Shown here: piece after piece, positions 7,631 through 17,700 of the stretch
Numbering within the stretch: position 1 is the stretch's first letter
Layout of the letters: each line of letters starts with the position of its first letter
Notes under the pieces: generated by a model
Databases searched by the model: none
What the model was told of the DNA's origin: nothing
The model's input: the letters and a program-made list of their open reading frames with translations, nothing else
Program-made: the position numbers and the translations under genes
Assembly: GCF_003261055.1 (NCBI RefSeq)
Contig: NZ_CP030073.1
Span: 62,001 to 126,000, forward strand
Length of the DNA: 64,000 nt
Direction of reading: 5' to 3'
Origin: Streptomyces cadmiisoli
Lineage (GTDB): Bacteria > Actinomycetota > Actinomycetes > Streptomycetales > Streptomycetaceae

Positions 7631-10600
7631 CTGGGCTCGAAGACAACGTACGGCCTGCTTCTGTCCACCTCTGCATAGTCCGGGCGGTTCGGATTGTAGC
7701 TCTGCCAGAAGTCTCTACCACGCCCGCTCCCTTCACCATCGCCTGTTCCCCGCGGAAGTGAATTCTTGACACCGTGACGAGTTCTGGACGGACCGGACAG
7801 GATGTAATCCCAGTCGGACGCCGCGTTGGGTGTTCCGTTCGCGCGACTCCCAACCACGATGATTGGCTGCCCGGACTTATTGGCGGCATTCTGGATTCGC
7901 TTTGCATCATTCGGGCTGATCCCCGCTTCCGATGCCGTCCGAAGGCCAGGGCCACACCAGCCGTTGGAATTATGAACCAAGACCGGAGTCTGTCCAGCCA
8001 GCACATAATACGTGTGCAATCCGTCGATCGTGAGGTTGTATGTTACGGCATGCTGAGTGAAGGGCCTGTTGGCTGTGACGACTACCGTTCGGGCATCGTC
8101 CGTGAGGAGCGTCATGCCAGGCTTGAGTTGCTGAGCCTCAACCCACCGTCTCTCGGAGGGTGACCAGAAGGGGTGCTCGTAGGTTGCGGTAAGCTCCTCG
8201 ATCCCTTGCTCGGTTGTGATGGACAGTTCGTTGAATTTCTTGTCCTCGTCGGTGCGAATGAGCCGAGAGACCTTACGTGGGGCAACCTCACCCGTTTCCG
8301 GGTCCGCAGCCAGGACCTTGTCACCGATTCGGACGTTTTCGATGTCCTTCGTTGTGCCGTCGGCCATGAGGACTTCTGTGCCCGCAAGGAAGCATTGTGT
8401 GCAGTTTCCCTTGCGACTCTTTGGCAGCTTTCCGAGGCCGGGCCGACCCTTTACACCCCCTTCAAAGATTCCCGCAACCACGTTCTGGGCGAAGAAGTTG
8501 AAGAAGAATTTCTTCTCGTCAGGGCATCCAGTGGCATGGCATGCGCTGGTCAGTGCTGCGCTCACTGATACCTGCAGAGACGGCTCTTCAGGATGGTCGG
8601 CGTAGATCCAGATCCCGTAGTGACTTTCGCTCAGCTTGCCGTAGAAAAGCTGAGTGAACTGGGCCGTTCCATGCCACTCCGCGGGAATGTGGACACCCGG
8701 GAGCAGGGTGATGTAACCGTCCCCGTTCGCGTCCTCATTCTGAAGGCCTTCGTCCTGCCAGGTGATGTTCGTATCTTTGACGTTGGTGTTTGGATATCCG
8801 GGGTTTGTGACGCCGTCACCGTTGGTGTCGTTATCGGGGCAGGGCGTGTCGAAGCCGTTGCCCTCTCCGCAGGCGAGACCCATTCCGCTGGGGTCGGGGT
8901 ATGTTGCCGGGTTTTGCGCTCCGTAGCTGTATCCGTTCAGCGTCTGGTGCAGGTTGAGCTGGAGGAGTGGGTCGACGCTGATGAATTGGCCAGTGCTGGG
9001 GTCGTATTCCCGCGCGCCAATGTGGGTGAGGCCTGTTTGGTGGTCGGCTGTCATGCCGAGGAAGGCCTTGTCGTCCGGCCAGACGCCGGTCGTCTGGCCG
9101 CGGTTCTTGCCGAAGGGTGTGCTGTAGCGCTTGCTGAGGGCTTGGCTGGCGTCGCCGGTGATGGCAACGGTGCTGGTGCCGTGGTGGTCACCGGCGAGGA
9201 AGGTCAGTTTCTCGCTGCCGGTTTCGTTGGTGCGGAGGGCGATGGTGGCGCCGGCTGCGGTGTAGTACCGGTTCGCCCACTTCTTGCCGGTCTTGAGGTG
9301 CACCTCTGTGGCGCCGAGGTAGAGGACCGTTTCACCGTCGGTGGCGTTGTCTCGGCGGATGAGGAGTTCGCCGTCGGCGTCGTATAGGTAGTTGGTGGAG
9401 GTGGCTGAGGTGCTGTCGGTGAGGCGGGCGAGTTTGCCTTCCTTGTTCCAGTTGAGGGTCTGGGTGGTGGTGGAGCCGTTCTCCTGGACGCGTGTTTCGG
9501 TGTTGCCCGTGTCGTCGTAGGTGTACTGCGGGGTGATGCCGGTGCAGTTGCCCGTGGTCGTGGTGGCGGTCAGGGCGTGTGGGCGGGCGGTGTCATAGCA
9601 GTGGGTCGTGGTGGCGGAGGTACCGAAGTGCTGTTGTTCGGTCTTTCGCTGGCCTGAAGCGGTGTAGGTGTAGCTGGTCCAGTACGGGGCGGGGCCGCCT
9701 AGGTTTGCGGTGGTGCGGCCAGAAGTCGCGCAGTCTGCGGTCTTGGGGGTCCAGGTTTGGCTCAGGCGGCGGTATGCGTCGTAGGTGAAGCACTGGTTGT
9801 CGGTGCCGGTGCCGATGTTGGCGGCATCGGTGATGGCCGTGACGTTGCCGGCGGGGTCGTAGGCGTAGGTGAGGTCTTGGACGGGGCCGCGGGTCTGGTC
9901 GTCGGTCGCGGCGGCCAGCAGGCGTCCGGTGCCACGTTCGTAGGTGTTGGTGAGGAAGACTCGTTTGGTTCCTTCGGCGGTGGACGTGCCGAGTTGGAGC
10001 TGTCCGACCTGTCCGAGTTCGGTGTAGTCGGCAGCGAGCAGGTAGCCGGTGGTGCCGGACAGTTCGGTTTGGAGTCCGGCGCTGTTGTAGCGGTGGGTCA
10101 GCAGCTCGGAGGCAAGGCCTGCGGCGGCGGGTTCGCGGGTGGTGGCGACTGAGCCGTCCAGCCGGTAGTCGGTCTGGAAGGTGGTGGTGGGTTCTACCGC
10201 TTTTGAGGTCACCAGCGGGTCGTCGGCGGGGAGTGTGAGTGTGGTGGCGGTAGGCCGGTAGCGGTTGTCGTAGGAGGTGACTTGCTTGGTGTAGGCCTTG
10301 CCGGTGGTGGTGTTGCCGTTCTCATAGCGGATGGAGGCAGTGGGCTGCCCCTTGAGGACGGTGTCGTATGTCCACGCGGCGAGCTGGTTGGTGTCGGTGC
10401 GGCTGGTGTGCCACAGACCGGTCTTGCGGCCGTGTTCGTCGTAGGAGTAGAGGAGTGTGCGGTCCTCGTCGTCCGTGGTGCTGTCGATCTGATCGAGGTC
10501 GGTGTAGCTGGTCGTCGTGGTGCCCTTGTCGGGGTCCACGGTCTTCACTGTGCGGCCGAACAGGTCGTAGGTGTAGGACCAGGTGGTGCTGTCCGGGCCG

Positions 10601-13600
10601 GTGATGGTGTCCGGTTTGCCGTCGCGTGTGTGGGTGTAGCGGACATTGGTGTAGGACGTGCCGGACGCGGCGCCGTAGGCGGTGTCGTTGGGCTGGGTGC
10701 CGGCGTAGGTGCGGGTTTCTGTGGTGCGGCCGAGGGGGTCGGTGATGGTGCGGGTTGCGTTGCCGCCGGTGGGGGCGCTGGTGGCGGTCGAGTCGCCGGT
10801 GTGGGTGGTGGTCGTTTCCCACTTCTTTGCGCCGTCGACGAGGAATTCCGTAGTGGTGGGTCGTCCGGCGCCGTCGTGCTGGATCTGGGTCTGTGCGCCG
10901 CCGCCGTAGGCGGCTTGCGCGTAGGCCCCGCTGGGGCCGCTGGTGGTGTCGTAGATGTCGGCGTAGGTCTCGTACGCGAGTCCGCGGCTGTCGTAGCGGG
11001 TGTCGGTCAGGATGCGCCCGCCGAGCGGGGACGGTGCCTGGACCTGGATGGGACGCAGCTGGGCGTCGTAGAGGCTGTAGGTGGTGTCGTAGCTGGTGCC
11101 ATCCGGTTTGAGGGTTGCTACCGACGTCCAGGGAGCCTCGTTGCGTGTGAGGCCGTAGGCGAACTTGGCGTGGGGGGTATCAGCGGTCTTTGAGCGGCCG
11201 GGCAGCCAGGTTGCGGTGATGCGGCCGAGGGCGTCGTAGGTGTGGTCGGTGCGCTTGAGGTTGGCGTCGAGGGTGTAGTTGACGGTGCCCCGGGCCGGGT
11301 TGTAGTTGGTGCTGGTCTGGTGGGCCTGTCCGTTGGAGGCGAGCTTCGGGGTGGTGACGACCTGTGTGGCCAGCGGGCCGTCGGCGGCTGGGTAGTAAGT
11401 GGTGGTGGTGCGGCCCTTGGCATCTGTGGTGGTCAGCGGTCGGCCGAGCTTGGCGGTGGCGGTGTCGTAGGTGGTGGTGGTGACGGTCTGCCAGCCGGTG
11501 GTGGGCAGGGGATTGCGGTCGGCGGTGCCGGAGGCGGCCGGATAGGCCTTGGCTCGGCCGGTCCAGGTTGGCAGGCCCAACGTGGGGATCTGGTCAGGGG
11601 ACCATCCGGTCGCGGCGGGGTTGTCGTAGACGACGGCGGTGTCGGACAGCACGTCACCGCGGGTGTCCGAGTTGGCGGGGAGGCTGAGCGTGTTGTCGGT
11701 GTTCGCGCAGGGTTTTGCGACGGTGCGGGTGCGTGAGACCAGGTTGGTCGGGCCCTTGTCGGGGTCGCGGGCGTACCAGGTGCGGGTGCAGGTTTCGTCA
11801 CCGCTCGTGGACCAGGCACCGTGGTCCTCGACCGTGTTGGTCGTGCCGTAGGTCGTGTCGTAGGTGTAGGAGGTGGCGGTGGTCCGCCATTTTTGGGCCG
11901 TGGTCAGGTAGGTGTGGCTGTAGGTGCGGGCCTTGTTGACGAAGTAGGACTTGATGTGGGCGTACGACTTCTTCTGGCTGGCTGTCTGGTGGGCCCAGGG
12001 GTTGTGGACGGCGGTGGAGATGGCGGTGGCGGCACCGTTGTAGGTGATCTCCTGGCGCAGTTGTCCCGCCAGCCAGTCGTGGTCCGTCCAGTCGGCGACG
12101 TCGAGGTCGTCGTAGGTGGTCGCGGGGTCATTGTCGGCGACGTTGTCGAGGTCGATGCCCTTGATGACGGCGCTCCGGGTGGTGCCGTCCTTGCGCTTGT
12201 CGGCGTTCATGCCCTGCATGAACAGCTTGACGTTCTTGGACCGGGTGGTTCCGGCATCGCCGGCGTAGGTGGTGACTTTCTGGTAGCCGCGCCAGATCGA
12301 CCAGGTGCGTTCCTTCTCTTTGGTGAAGGGGTCGTCGTTGTAGTGCCAGCCCGGGGTGTCGTAGTCGTAGGACAGCTGGGTGCCGGGGTTGCCCGCGGCA
12401 GGGTCGTTGGTGGTGATGGAGGTGACGCGGTACTTGTGGAACCAGTCCAGCTGGGTTTCGCCGCCGTTGATGGCCCAGTAGACCGGGTAGCAGGAGAGGC
12501 TGTTGTTGTCTTCGGCCGCTGGCATGTTGCTGCTGCGGACGCACTCCGGTTCGGAGAGAGTCACCGAGGTGATCGCGCCAGTTTCCGAGGTGACCGACAC
12601 GATGCGCGGACGGGTCAGGGGAACGATGTTGCCGCCGCCGGGCTGGGTACCGCCGGCCACCCGGTTGGGGCGCTGCTGGTACAGGAACTCGATGGCCGGT
12701 ACGGACAGGGCGGTGCCGTCCTTGCCGGTGCGGGTCAGCGAGGTGAGGGTGAGGACCTGGTCGGAGCTGTTGCCGATGTCCTGCCCGTCGAAGAACTCCT
12801 GCTCCAGGGTGTAGCTGTCGACCGGCTTGAAGGCGTCGGGTTCGGCGGCACGTGACCAGAAGTAGGTGTCGATGCCGGTCAGTCGCTTGCGTGTGAAGAA
12901 GGTAGGGCCGGTGGACTGGCAGTCCGTGGCGCTGGCTGAGCAGATGGTGTCGAACGGGACGTCAGGCCAGTTGTCCGCGGTGTCGGCGGTCAGTGAGGAG
13001 CAGTTGGTGGCGGTGCATCGCTCCTTGTAGGTGAAGGTGATCTTGTCGGAGGCCGGTGCGGTGAACAGGGTGTCGGAGCGCTGGCCGTAGCGGATTTCCT
13101 CCAGGCGGCCGCCGCGGGTGTAGGGGGCCAGTGCGGTGGTGTCGCCGTTCTTGGCGTAGTGGTTGTCCTCCGCTGCGTACGAGTAGGTGGAGGCGTTGCC
13201 GTGCACGTCGGTGACCTGGTCAAGATTCCAGCGCCATGCCTGGACCTCGGAGCGGTCTTTGAATTCGGTGCCTTTGGAGTAGCCCGGCTCGCCACTGTCG
13301 TCGCCGAAGACCGGCACGGTCCACACGGAGTTCGTCCGCTCGCTGCCGGCGCCGGAGAGCTTGTTGAGGCCGAATGTGTAGGTGGTGCCGTCCGAGGTGG
13401 TGAGCTGCCAGTACTCGCCGTTTTCGTCGTTGCTGTCACCCCCGGTGAGCCTGACCACCTTGGAGGCGTTGTCGTCCTTGAGGTGCCACGCACCGCTGGT
13501 GTCGTCCTGGACGAGTTCGGTGGCGTTGCCGTTCAGCACGAGGGAGGCGTTGTCGTACTTCCAGCACAGGTCGAACTTGTCGGTCTGGCCGTCGTCGTCG

Positions 13601-14592
13601 CAGGACGTGTACTTGCGTTCGATGTAGGAAGAGGTGATCTCGAAGCCCTCGCCTACCATCGAGCCCTGGTTGTTGGTGTTGGCGGTGCGCCCGTCGATGC
13701 TGCCCGAGTCGTACGACAGGGCCAGTGACGGGGCGGGGCCCGCTGCGGCAGGGGGCGTGGTGATGGGGTACGACCAGGTGAACGCCCCGGAGGAGCTGCC
13801 CGCCTGCCATGTGGCGGACGCGGACAACGGTGTTGCCTTGAAATCACCGGCGCCTGCAGCGGTCGAGGCGGCCGTGAGTGCCATGACCGTCGGTGTCTTG
13901 TCTGCGCTCCCCGCGATGGAGGTGCGGGCGGTGACGGTTTCAGCGTTGATGTTGTTGGTGGCAGCCGTCTCCGCTGCCAGGGTGCGGCACTGCTTCTTGT
14001 GCGGGGTGGTCAGTGCGCAGGCGGGCAGGGTGGCCAGGCCTAGTCTGGAGGACCAGTTGCCCCCGACCGCAGAGGCGAAGGTGCTGTAGTCGACTGTGAC
14101 TTCGGCGGCCCCGGTCTGCTCGGCCTGGAGGGTGAAGAGCACGCCGGTCACGCCGGCTCGTCGTGCTGCTTTCTGGTCCAGGACAGTGACCTTCACCTCG
14201 CCTGCGGCGCGCGCACGTGCCTGGCGCGAAGATGCAGCGCCTCCAACGCTGTTCACCGTGACGACGGCGTCACTTTTCGCAGTTCTCGTCAGTCTGTGCT
14301 CGGTCGCCGACGGCTTCGGCCACGCGGTGCGGCGCTCAGCACGGGCTGAATCGATCAGCCGCTGGTTGCCTTTGCGATGCTGGGCCGCCCTGTCCCGGGC
14401 CGCTTTGGCTCTGGGAGAGGTCACCTCCACCACGCGGGTCGGCTTGACCTCGGGCACATCCGGGCGGCCCGGCATCTCAGCGGCCGCGGCAAGCGGCGTG
14501 AGCGGCACGGGAACCGACATGATCGCGGCGAGCAACACGGTCAGCGCCGTACGCCGGCCACGAAGGCGAGGGCGGATCAGGCGAGAAGACAC
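7627..14592 (-). CDS. RHS/YD-repeat secreted polymorphic toxin with HINT domain and nucleotidyltransferase-like tip
   Basis: 2,321 residues. GTG at 14592 is chosen because GGAG lies eight bases upstream; the frame extends further but without such a site. Residues 1-40 carry an Arg-rich n-region and a hydrophobic core ending PLAAAA, a signal peptide. The long middle holds YD repeats (for example GRTTTTYYPAADG, YTYDLFGRTVKTVDPDKG, YDPAGNVTAITD) that should form a shell around the tip. An RHS core motif (REYDPSTGQFISVDPLL) lies near residue 1860. A HINT autoprotease follows (about 2065-2210, Cys start CFLAGTEVLMADG, end YYVLAGQTPVLVHN). The last ~111 residues have VVGSRANGT and SDWDYI, the GS...DxD-type signature of nucleotidyltransferase folds. 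Upstream neighbour is the LamG protein; downstream is DUF5958. Confidence 0.9.
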   Translation of the reverse strand: MSSRLIRPRLRGRRTALTVLLAAIMSVPVPLTPLAAAAEMPGRPDVPEVKPTRVVEVTSPRAKAARDRAAQHRKGNQRLIDSARAERRTAWPKPSATEHRLTRTAKSDAVVTVNSVGGAASSRQARARAAGEVKVTVLDQKAARRAGVTGVLFTLQAEQTGAAEVTVDYSTFASAVGGNWSSRLGLATLPACALTTPHKKQCRTLAAETAATNNINAETVTARTSIAGSADKTPTVMALTAASTAAGAGDFKATPLSASATWQAGSSSGAFTWSYPITTPPAAAGPAPSLALSYDSGSIDGRTANTNNQGSMVGEGFEITSSYIERKYTSCDDDGQTDKFDLCWKYDNASLVLNGNATELVQDDTSGAWHLKDDNASKVVRLTGGDSNDENGEYWQLTTSDGTTYTFGLNKLSGAGSERTNSVWTVPVFGDDSGEPGYSKGTEFKDRSEVQAWRWNLDQVTDVHGNASTYSYAAEDNHYAKNGDTTALAPYTRGGRLEEIRYGQRSDTLFTAPASDKITFTYKERCTATNCSSLTADTADNWPDVPFDTICSASATDCQSTGPTFFTRKRLTGIDTYFWSRAAEPDAFKPVDSYTLEQEFFDGQDIGNSSDQVLTLTSLTRTGKDGTALSVPAIEFLYQQRPNRVAGGTQPGGGNIVPLTRPRIVSVTSETGAITSVTLSEPECVRSSNMPAAEDNNSLSCYPVYWAINGGETQLDWFHKYRVTSITTNDPAAGNPGTQLSYDYDTPGWHYNDDPFTKEKERTWSIWRGYQKVTTYAGDAGTTRSKNVKLFMQGMNADKRKDGTTRSAVIKGIDLDNVADNDPATTYDDLDVADWTDHDWLAGQLRQEITYNGAATAISTAVHNPWAHQTASQKKSYAHIKSYFVNKARTYSHTYLTTAQKWRTTATSYTYDTTYGTTNTVEDHGAWSTSGDETCTRTWYARDPDKGPTNLVSRTRTVAKPCANTDNTLSLPANSDTRGDVLSDTAVVYDNPAATGWSPDQIPTLGLPTWTGRAKAYPAASGTADRNPLPTTGWQTVTTTTYDTATAKLGRPLTTTDAKGRTTTTYYPAADGPLATQVVTTPKLASNGQAHQTSTNYNPARGTVNYTLDANLKRTDHTYDALGRITATWLPGRSKTADTPHAKFAYGLTRNEAPWTSVATLKPDGTSYDTTYSLYDAQLRPIQVQAPSPLGGRILTDTRYDSRGLAYETYADIYDTTSGPSGAYAQAAYGGGAQTQIQHDGAGRPTTTEFLVDGAKKWETTTTHTGDSTATSAPTGGNATRTITDPLGRTTETRTYAGTQPNDTAYGAASGTSYTNVRYTHTRDGKPDTITGPDSTTWSYTYDLFGRTVKTVDPDKGTTTTSYTDLDQIDSTTDDEDRTLLYSYDEHGRKTGLWHTSRTDTNQLAAWTYDTVLKGQPTASIRYENGNTTTGKAYTKQVTSYDNRYRPTATTLTLPADDPLVTSKAVEPTTTFQTDYRLDGSVATTREPAAAGLASELLTHRYNSAGLQTELSGTTGYLLAADYTELGQVGQLQLGTSTAEGTKRVFLTNTYERGTGRLLAAATDDQTRGPVQDLTYAYDPAGNVTAITDAANIGTGTDNQCFTYDAYRRLSQTWTPKTADCATSGRTTANLGGPAPYWTSYTYTASGQRKTEQQHFGTSATTTHCYDTARPHALTATTTTGNCTGITPQYTYDDTGNTETRVQENGSTTTQTLNWNKEGKLARLTDSTSATSTNYLYDADGELLIRRDNATDGETVLYLGATEVHLKTGKKWANRYYTAAGATIALRTNETGSEKLTFLAGDHHGTSTVAITGDASQALSKRYSTPFGKNRGQTTGVWPDDKAFLGMTADHQTGLTHIGAREYDPSTGQFISVDPLLQLNLHQTLNGYSYGAQNPATYPDPSGMGLACGEGNGFDTPCPDNDTNGDGVTNPGYPNTNVKDTNITWQDEGLQNEDANGDGYITLLPGVHIPAEWHGTAQFTQLFYGKLSESHYGIWIYADHPEEPSLQVSVSAALTSACHATGCPDEKKFFFNFFAQNVVAGIFEGGVKGRPGLGKLPKSRKGNCTQCFLAGTEVLMADGTTKDIENVRIGDKVLAADPETGEVAPRKVSRLIRTDEDKKFNELSITTEQGIEELTATYEHPFWSPSERRWVEAQQLKPGMTLLTDDARTVVVTANRPFTQHAVTYNLTIDGLHTYYVLAGQTPVLVHNSNGWCGPGLRTASEAGISPNDAKRIQNAANKSGQPIIVVGSRANGTPNAASDWDYILSGPSRTRHGVKNSLPRGTGDGEGSGRGRDFWQSYNPNRPDYAEVDRSRPYVVFEPR
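8001..8017. other. 17-bp palindromic core inside the RHS HINT tail (locus A)
   Basis: GCACATAATACGTGTGC, encoding part of LHTYYVLA on the complement. It is the point where the two RHS genes and the two displaced tips change partner: upstream RHS sequence on one side, tip-specific sequence on the other. Proposed crossover site of the integrative element. Confidence 0.6.
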
Positions 14593-14715
14593 AGCAAGCG
14601 CTCCGTAGGAAAGGGCAGCCGGTGCGTGACCGGGCGCCATGGGGTGAGCAGGCAAACTGCAGGCCGTCTGCCGTCCGCTCGGCTGCTGAAGCACGGACAG
14701 CACACGGCGGGCGGA

Positions 14716-17700
14716 TCAGTAGCCGACGGTGCTTTCCACCTGGCTTGCGTCCTTCACCGCGCCCGCCCACAGGCGGATGTCGGTGAGCCGGCCGGGCAGG
14801 TGATGACTCCAGGCACCGTTCGTCCAGCCCTTGCCTGCGGCGAACTCCCCGCTGCCGACAACAGCTGTGTAGGCCACAGGTTCGCCCTGAGGGCCACTGC
14901 CGACATAGAGGGTGATCGTGCGGGTGAGCGCGTCGTAGGCACCGACAAGGCTGACATCGGAGTCCAGGACGGCATCTTCCTCACTGACCACCGATGTGCC
15001 ACTGCCATCGGCTGTCAGGCGCCCGAAGTACCAGCGGGCCAGCGGTTCAGTCCGCATCACCGGATTGCCTTCGTCGTCGTAGACCGGGTTGCCCTCGTCG
15101 TCGAGCGCTGGCTCATCCTTCGTCCCCGTCTTCTCCGTCCAAAGGCTCCACGAAGAGCCGCTCGCGGTGCGCTGGCCCAGTACCTGAGCTTTGTAGCCGT
15201 CGGGCTTGTCGAGAAGGCTTCGGGCGGAGACCTCGGCCTTCGTAGCTACGGTGAACGAGCCGGTGTCGGCCACGACGGGGCGGGAGGCGGTTGCCGCTCC
15301 CGTCGTGCCGTCGAGGATCAGCGCGTCGCCGTCCAGGGAAGCGCCGGAGGACAGGCTGAGTGTGTTGCCATATCCGCTCAGGTCGGGCAGGGACGTGCCG
15401 GTGGCGCCCTCAGGTTTGTACTCGGCTACCAGTTCCATGAACGCCTTTCCGCTGGCGTCCTTCAGGCTGGCCTCGTTCGCGACCTGCAGTTCGTTCTTGA
15501 CCTCTTGCCATACCTTGATCTCGTCTACGTCACCGGAGAAATGGTCAACGTAGGAGCCTTTGTACTTCACCCGGCCCATCTGCAGTGCACCGTCGGCCGA
15601 CCAGGCGTTGGTGGTGAGGGTGTCACTGCCCTGCTTGGCACCGTTGACATACAGCGTGAGCGTTTTGGCACCGGTGTCGATGACTGCGGCCAGATGGGTC
15701 CACACCTTCGTCTGCGGGGTCTCCAGCGAGTCGACCCGCTGGTTATCCAGCGCGGTGGTGGCGGCGTCGGAGTCGGCCAGACGCAGGCACCACCGGTTAC
15801 TGCCGGCGCAGTAGCCGAGGAAGAAGGGGCTGTAGTAGGTGCCATCCTGGCCCAGGACCGTCTGAGTGGTGCCGGTAGCGCCCAGTCGCACCCACGCTGC
15901 CACCGAGTACGACGCCTGTGTCTCCAGCACCTTCCTGGCCGTCGCGGCATAGGCCTGACCGCCAAGGTTCAGAGCCTTGTCCTGACCGGTCACATTGTTC
16001 TCCGTGACAACGCCGCGGCGGCCGGTGTCCACTCGAGAGCCACCGCTGATCGTCGCATCATCGCGGTAGGCCGACTCGGAAGCGGACACGTCCACCGCAG
16101 CGCCCCCCGCCTCATTGAACGTCCACCAGCCGACCGGGCCGTCACTCTCACCGACCAGGAAGCGAACGGCATTCCACGCACCCTCATGTCCGACTGCGTC
16201 TTTGGCCTGGACGGTCAGAGTGATCGTGCCGGAATCTATCGGTGTAATCGTCTCTGTGACTGTCGCCCCGGTCCTCCAGGGCCGCCACGTACTGTCCGTG
16301 GACAGCTTGTACCGGTAGGCGGCATTCACGTCACCGGAAGCCGGCCCGAACCTCACGGTTCCCGGTTCATTGGGCTTACCTGCGAAAGTGCAAGAGCCCG
16401 GGATGCAGGCGCTGTACACGGAGGTAAAGGTGATCGTCGGCGGATTGGGCACCGAACTGTCCACTGTGAAGTAGCAGAACGGAGTCCAGCCGCTGGTCAG
16501 TTTGTCCTGTCCCCCGTTGTAGTAGGAGCGGGTAACTGCCCGGTACCGGTACTGCCTGCTGTCTGCCAGCTCCGCGTCCCACAGCTTGCTCTGAGCCACC
16601 CCGTCACCGACATAGCCGGAAGTCGGCGCCTCTGAGCCTGAACTGGGCTCCTTGGCATCTGACCAGGTGCCGTCGGCAGAGTTCTGCACGTCCAGGTCGA
16701 AGTACACCCGCAGCGACGCACCGCTCTGCCCGCCCGAGGCCGTCTGCGGGGTGGCTGCGAGACTTGGCGTGGGGTCCGTCCATATCGTCGGCGCGGATGC
16801 GCTCTTGGAGCAGATCTCAGTCGTGCCGCTGTCCAGCCCGTAATCGGTGGGGACTGAGGGCTCGCCCACGTACGTGACCACGATGACCGCGTCGTCGTCG
16901 AACCGTTTCCAGGCGATCGGGTCTGACTCGTCCTTCGCCTTCAGCATCAAGGTGAGCGTGGCGAATTTCCCGTCCGCGAACGCCTTGACGGTCGGTGTCA
17001 GGTTCTCATCCGCTTCTTCGGGGTTGTCCTGGAACGTGATCGGGGCGCGAGGCTGCGCCGGTTCGCACGCGCCTCCCCGGCCGGCGGACACGTTACGGTC
17101 CCCCATCTGGTCCCAGGAGTTGTCGGACTTCGGCCCTCCTGGCCCGGGCCACCGGGAGGACGAGGAGATGCCGTCCGTACGCTCAAGATCGACCCAGCGC
17201 GCGTCACACGAGAACGACCACGTCTCCGTGACCTCAAACCGTGCGCCCAGGACGTGCTTGCCCTTCAGACTGCCCGGTGTGAACTCGAAGTACATCCGGT
17301 TGGTGTAGGCAGCGCCGGTGGTGCAGTAGTAGATGTAGCCGCCGATCACCGCGGAGCTGCAGCGGCCCACGCTCATGCCATTCGCGCCACCTGAGAAGTT
17401 GTAGAAGCTGTCGCCATCGGAGGACAGCACGGTGCGCTCTGACTCGTTCAGCTCAACCGACGGATCGATATACAGTGGGAGTTCCGCGCTCGTCGTAGCC
17501 TCGATCAGGTCGCTGTCCGGGGTGACAGTGACAGCGCCTTCACTCAGGTCAACGTCCATCACGGCAGCCTCATCACCCGCACCTGGCCCGGCGAGCGGAT
17601 CGCCTTCCTCCGCCGGCCCCGCCGGGTGCCCCCCTGTCTCGCTCGGCGTCTCCTCCTGCCCGCCTTGCGCCAGAGGCAGCACGGCAAGGGTCTGTGTCCC

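Noticed and set aside
8593..13810. Several long open frames on the plus strand opposite the RHS gene (for example 10282-11193, 11821-12855)
   Set aside because: Gly/Val-rich shadow translations opposite a continuous YD-repeat coding frame with signal peptide, HINT and ribosome binding site.
14377..16635. 752-codon open frame opposite the LamG gene
   Set aside because: Antisense shadow; the minus strand has domain content, a signal peptide and an operon position.
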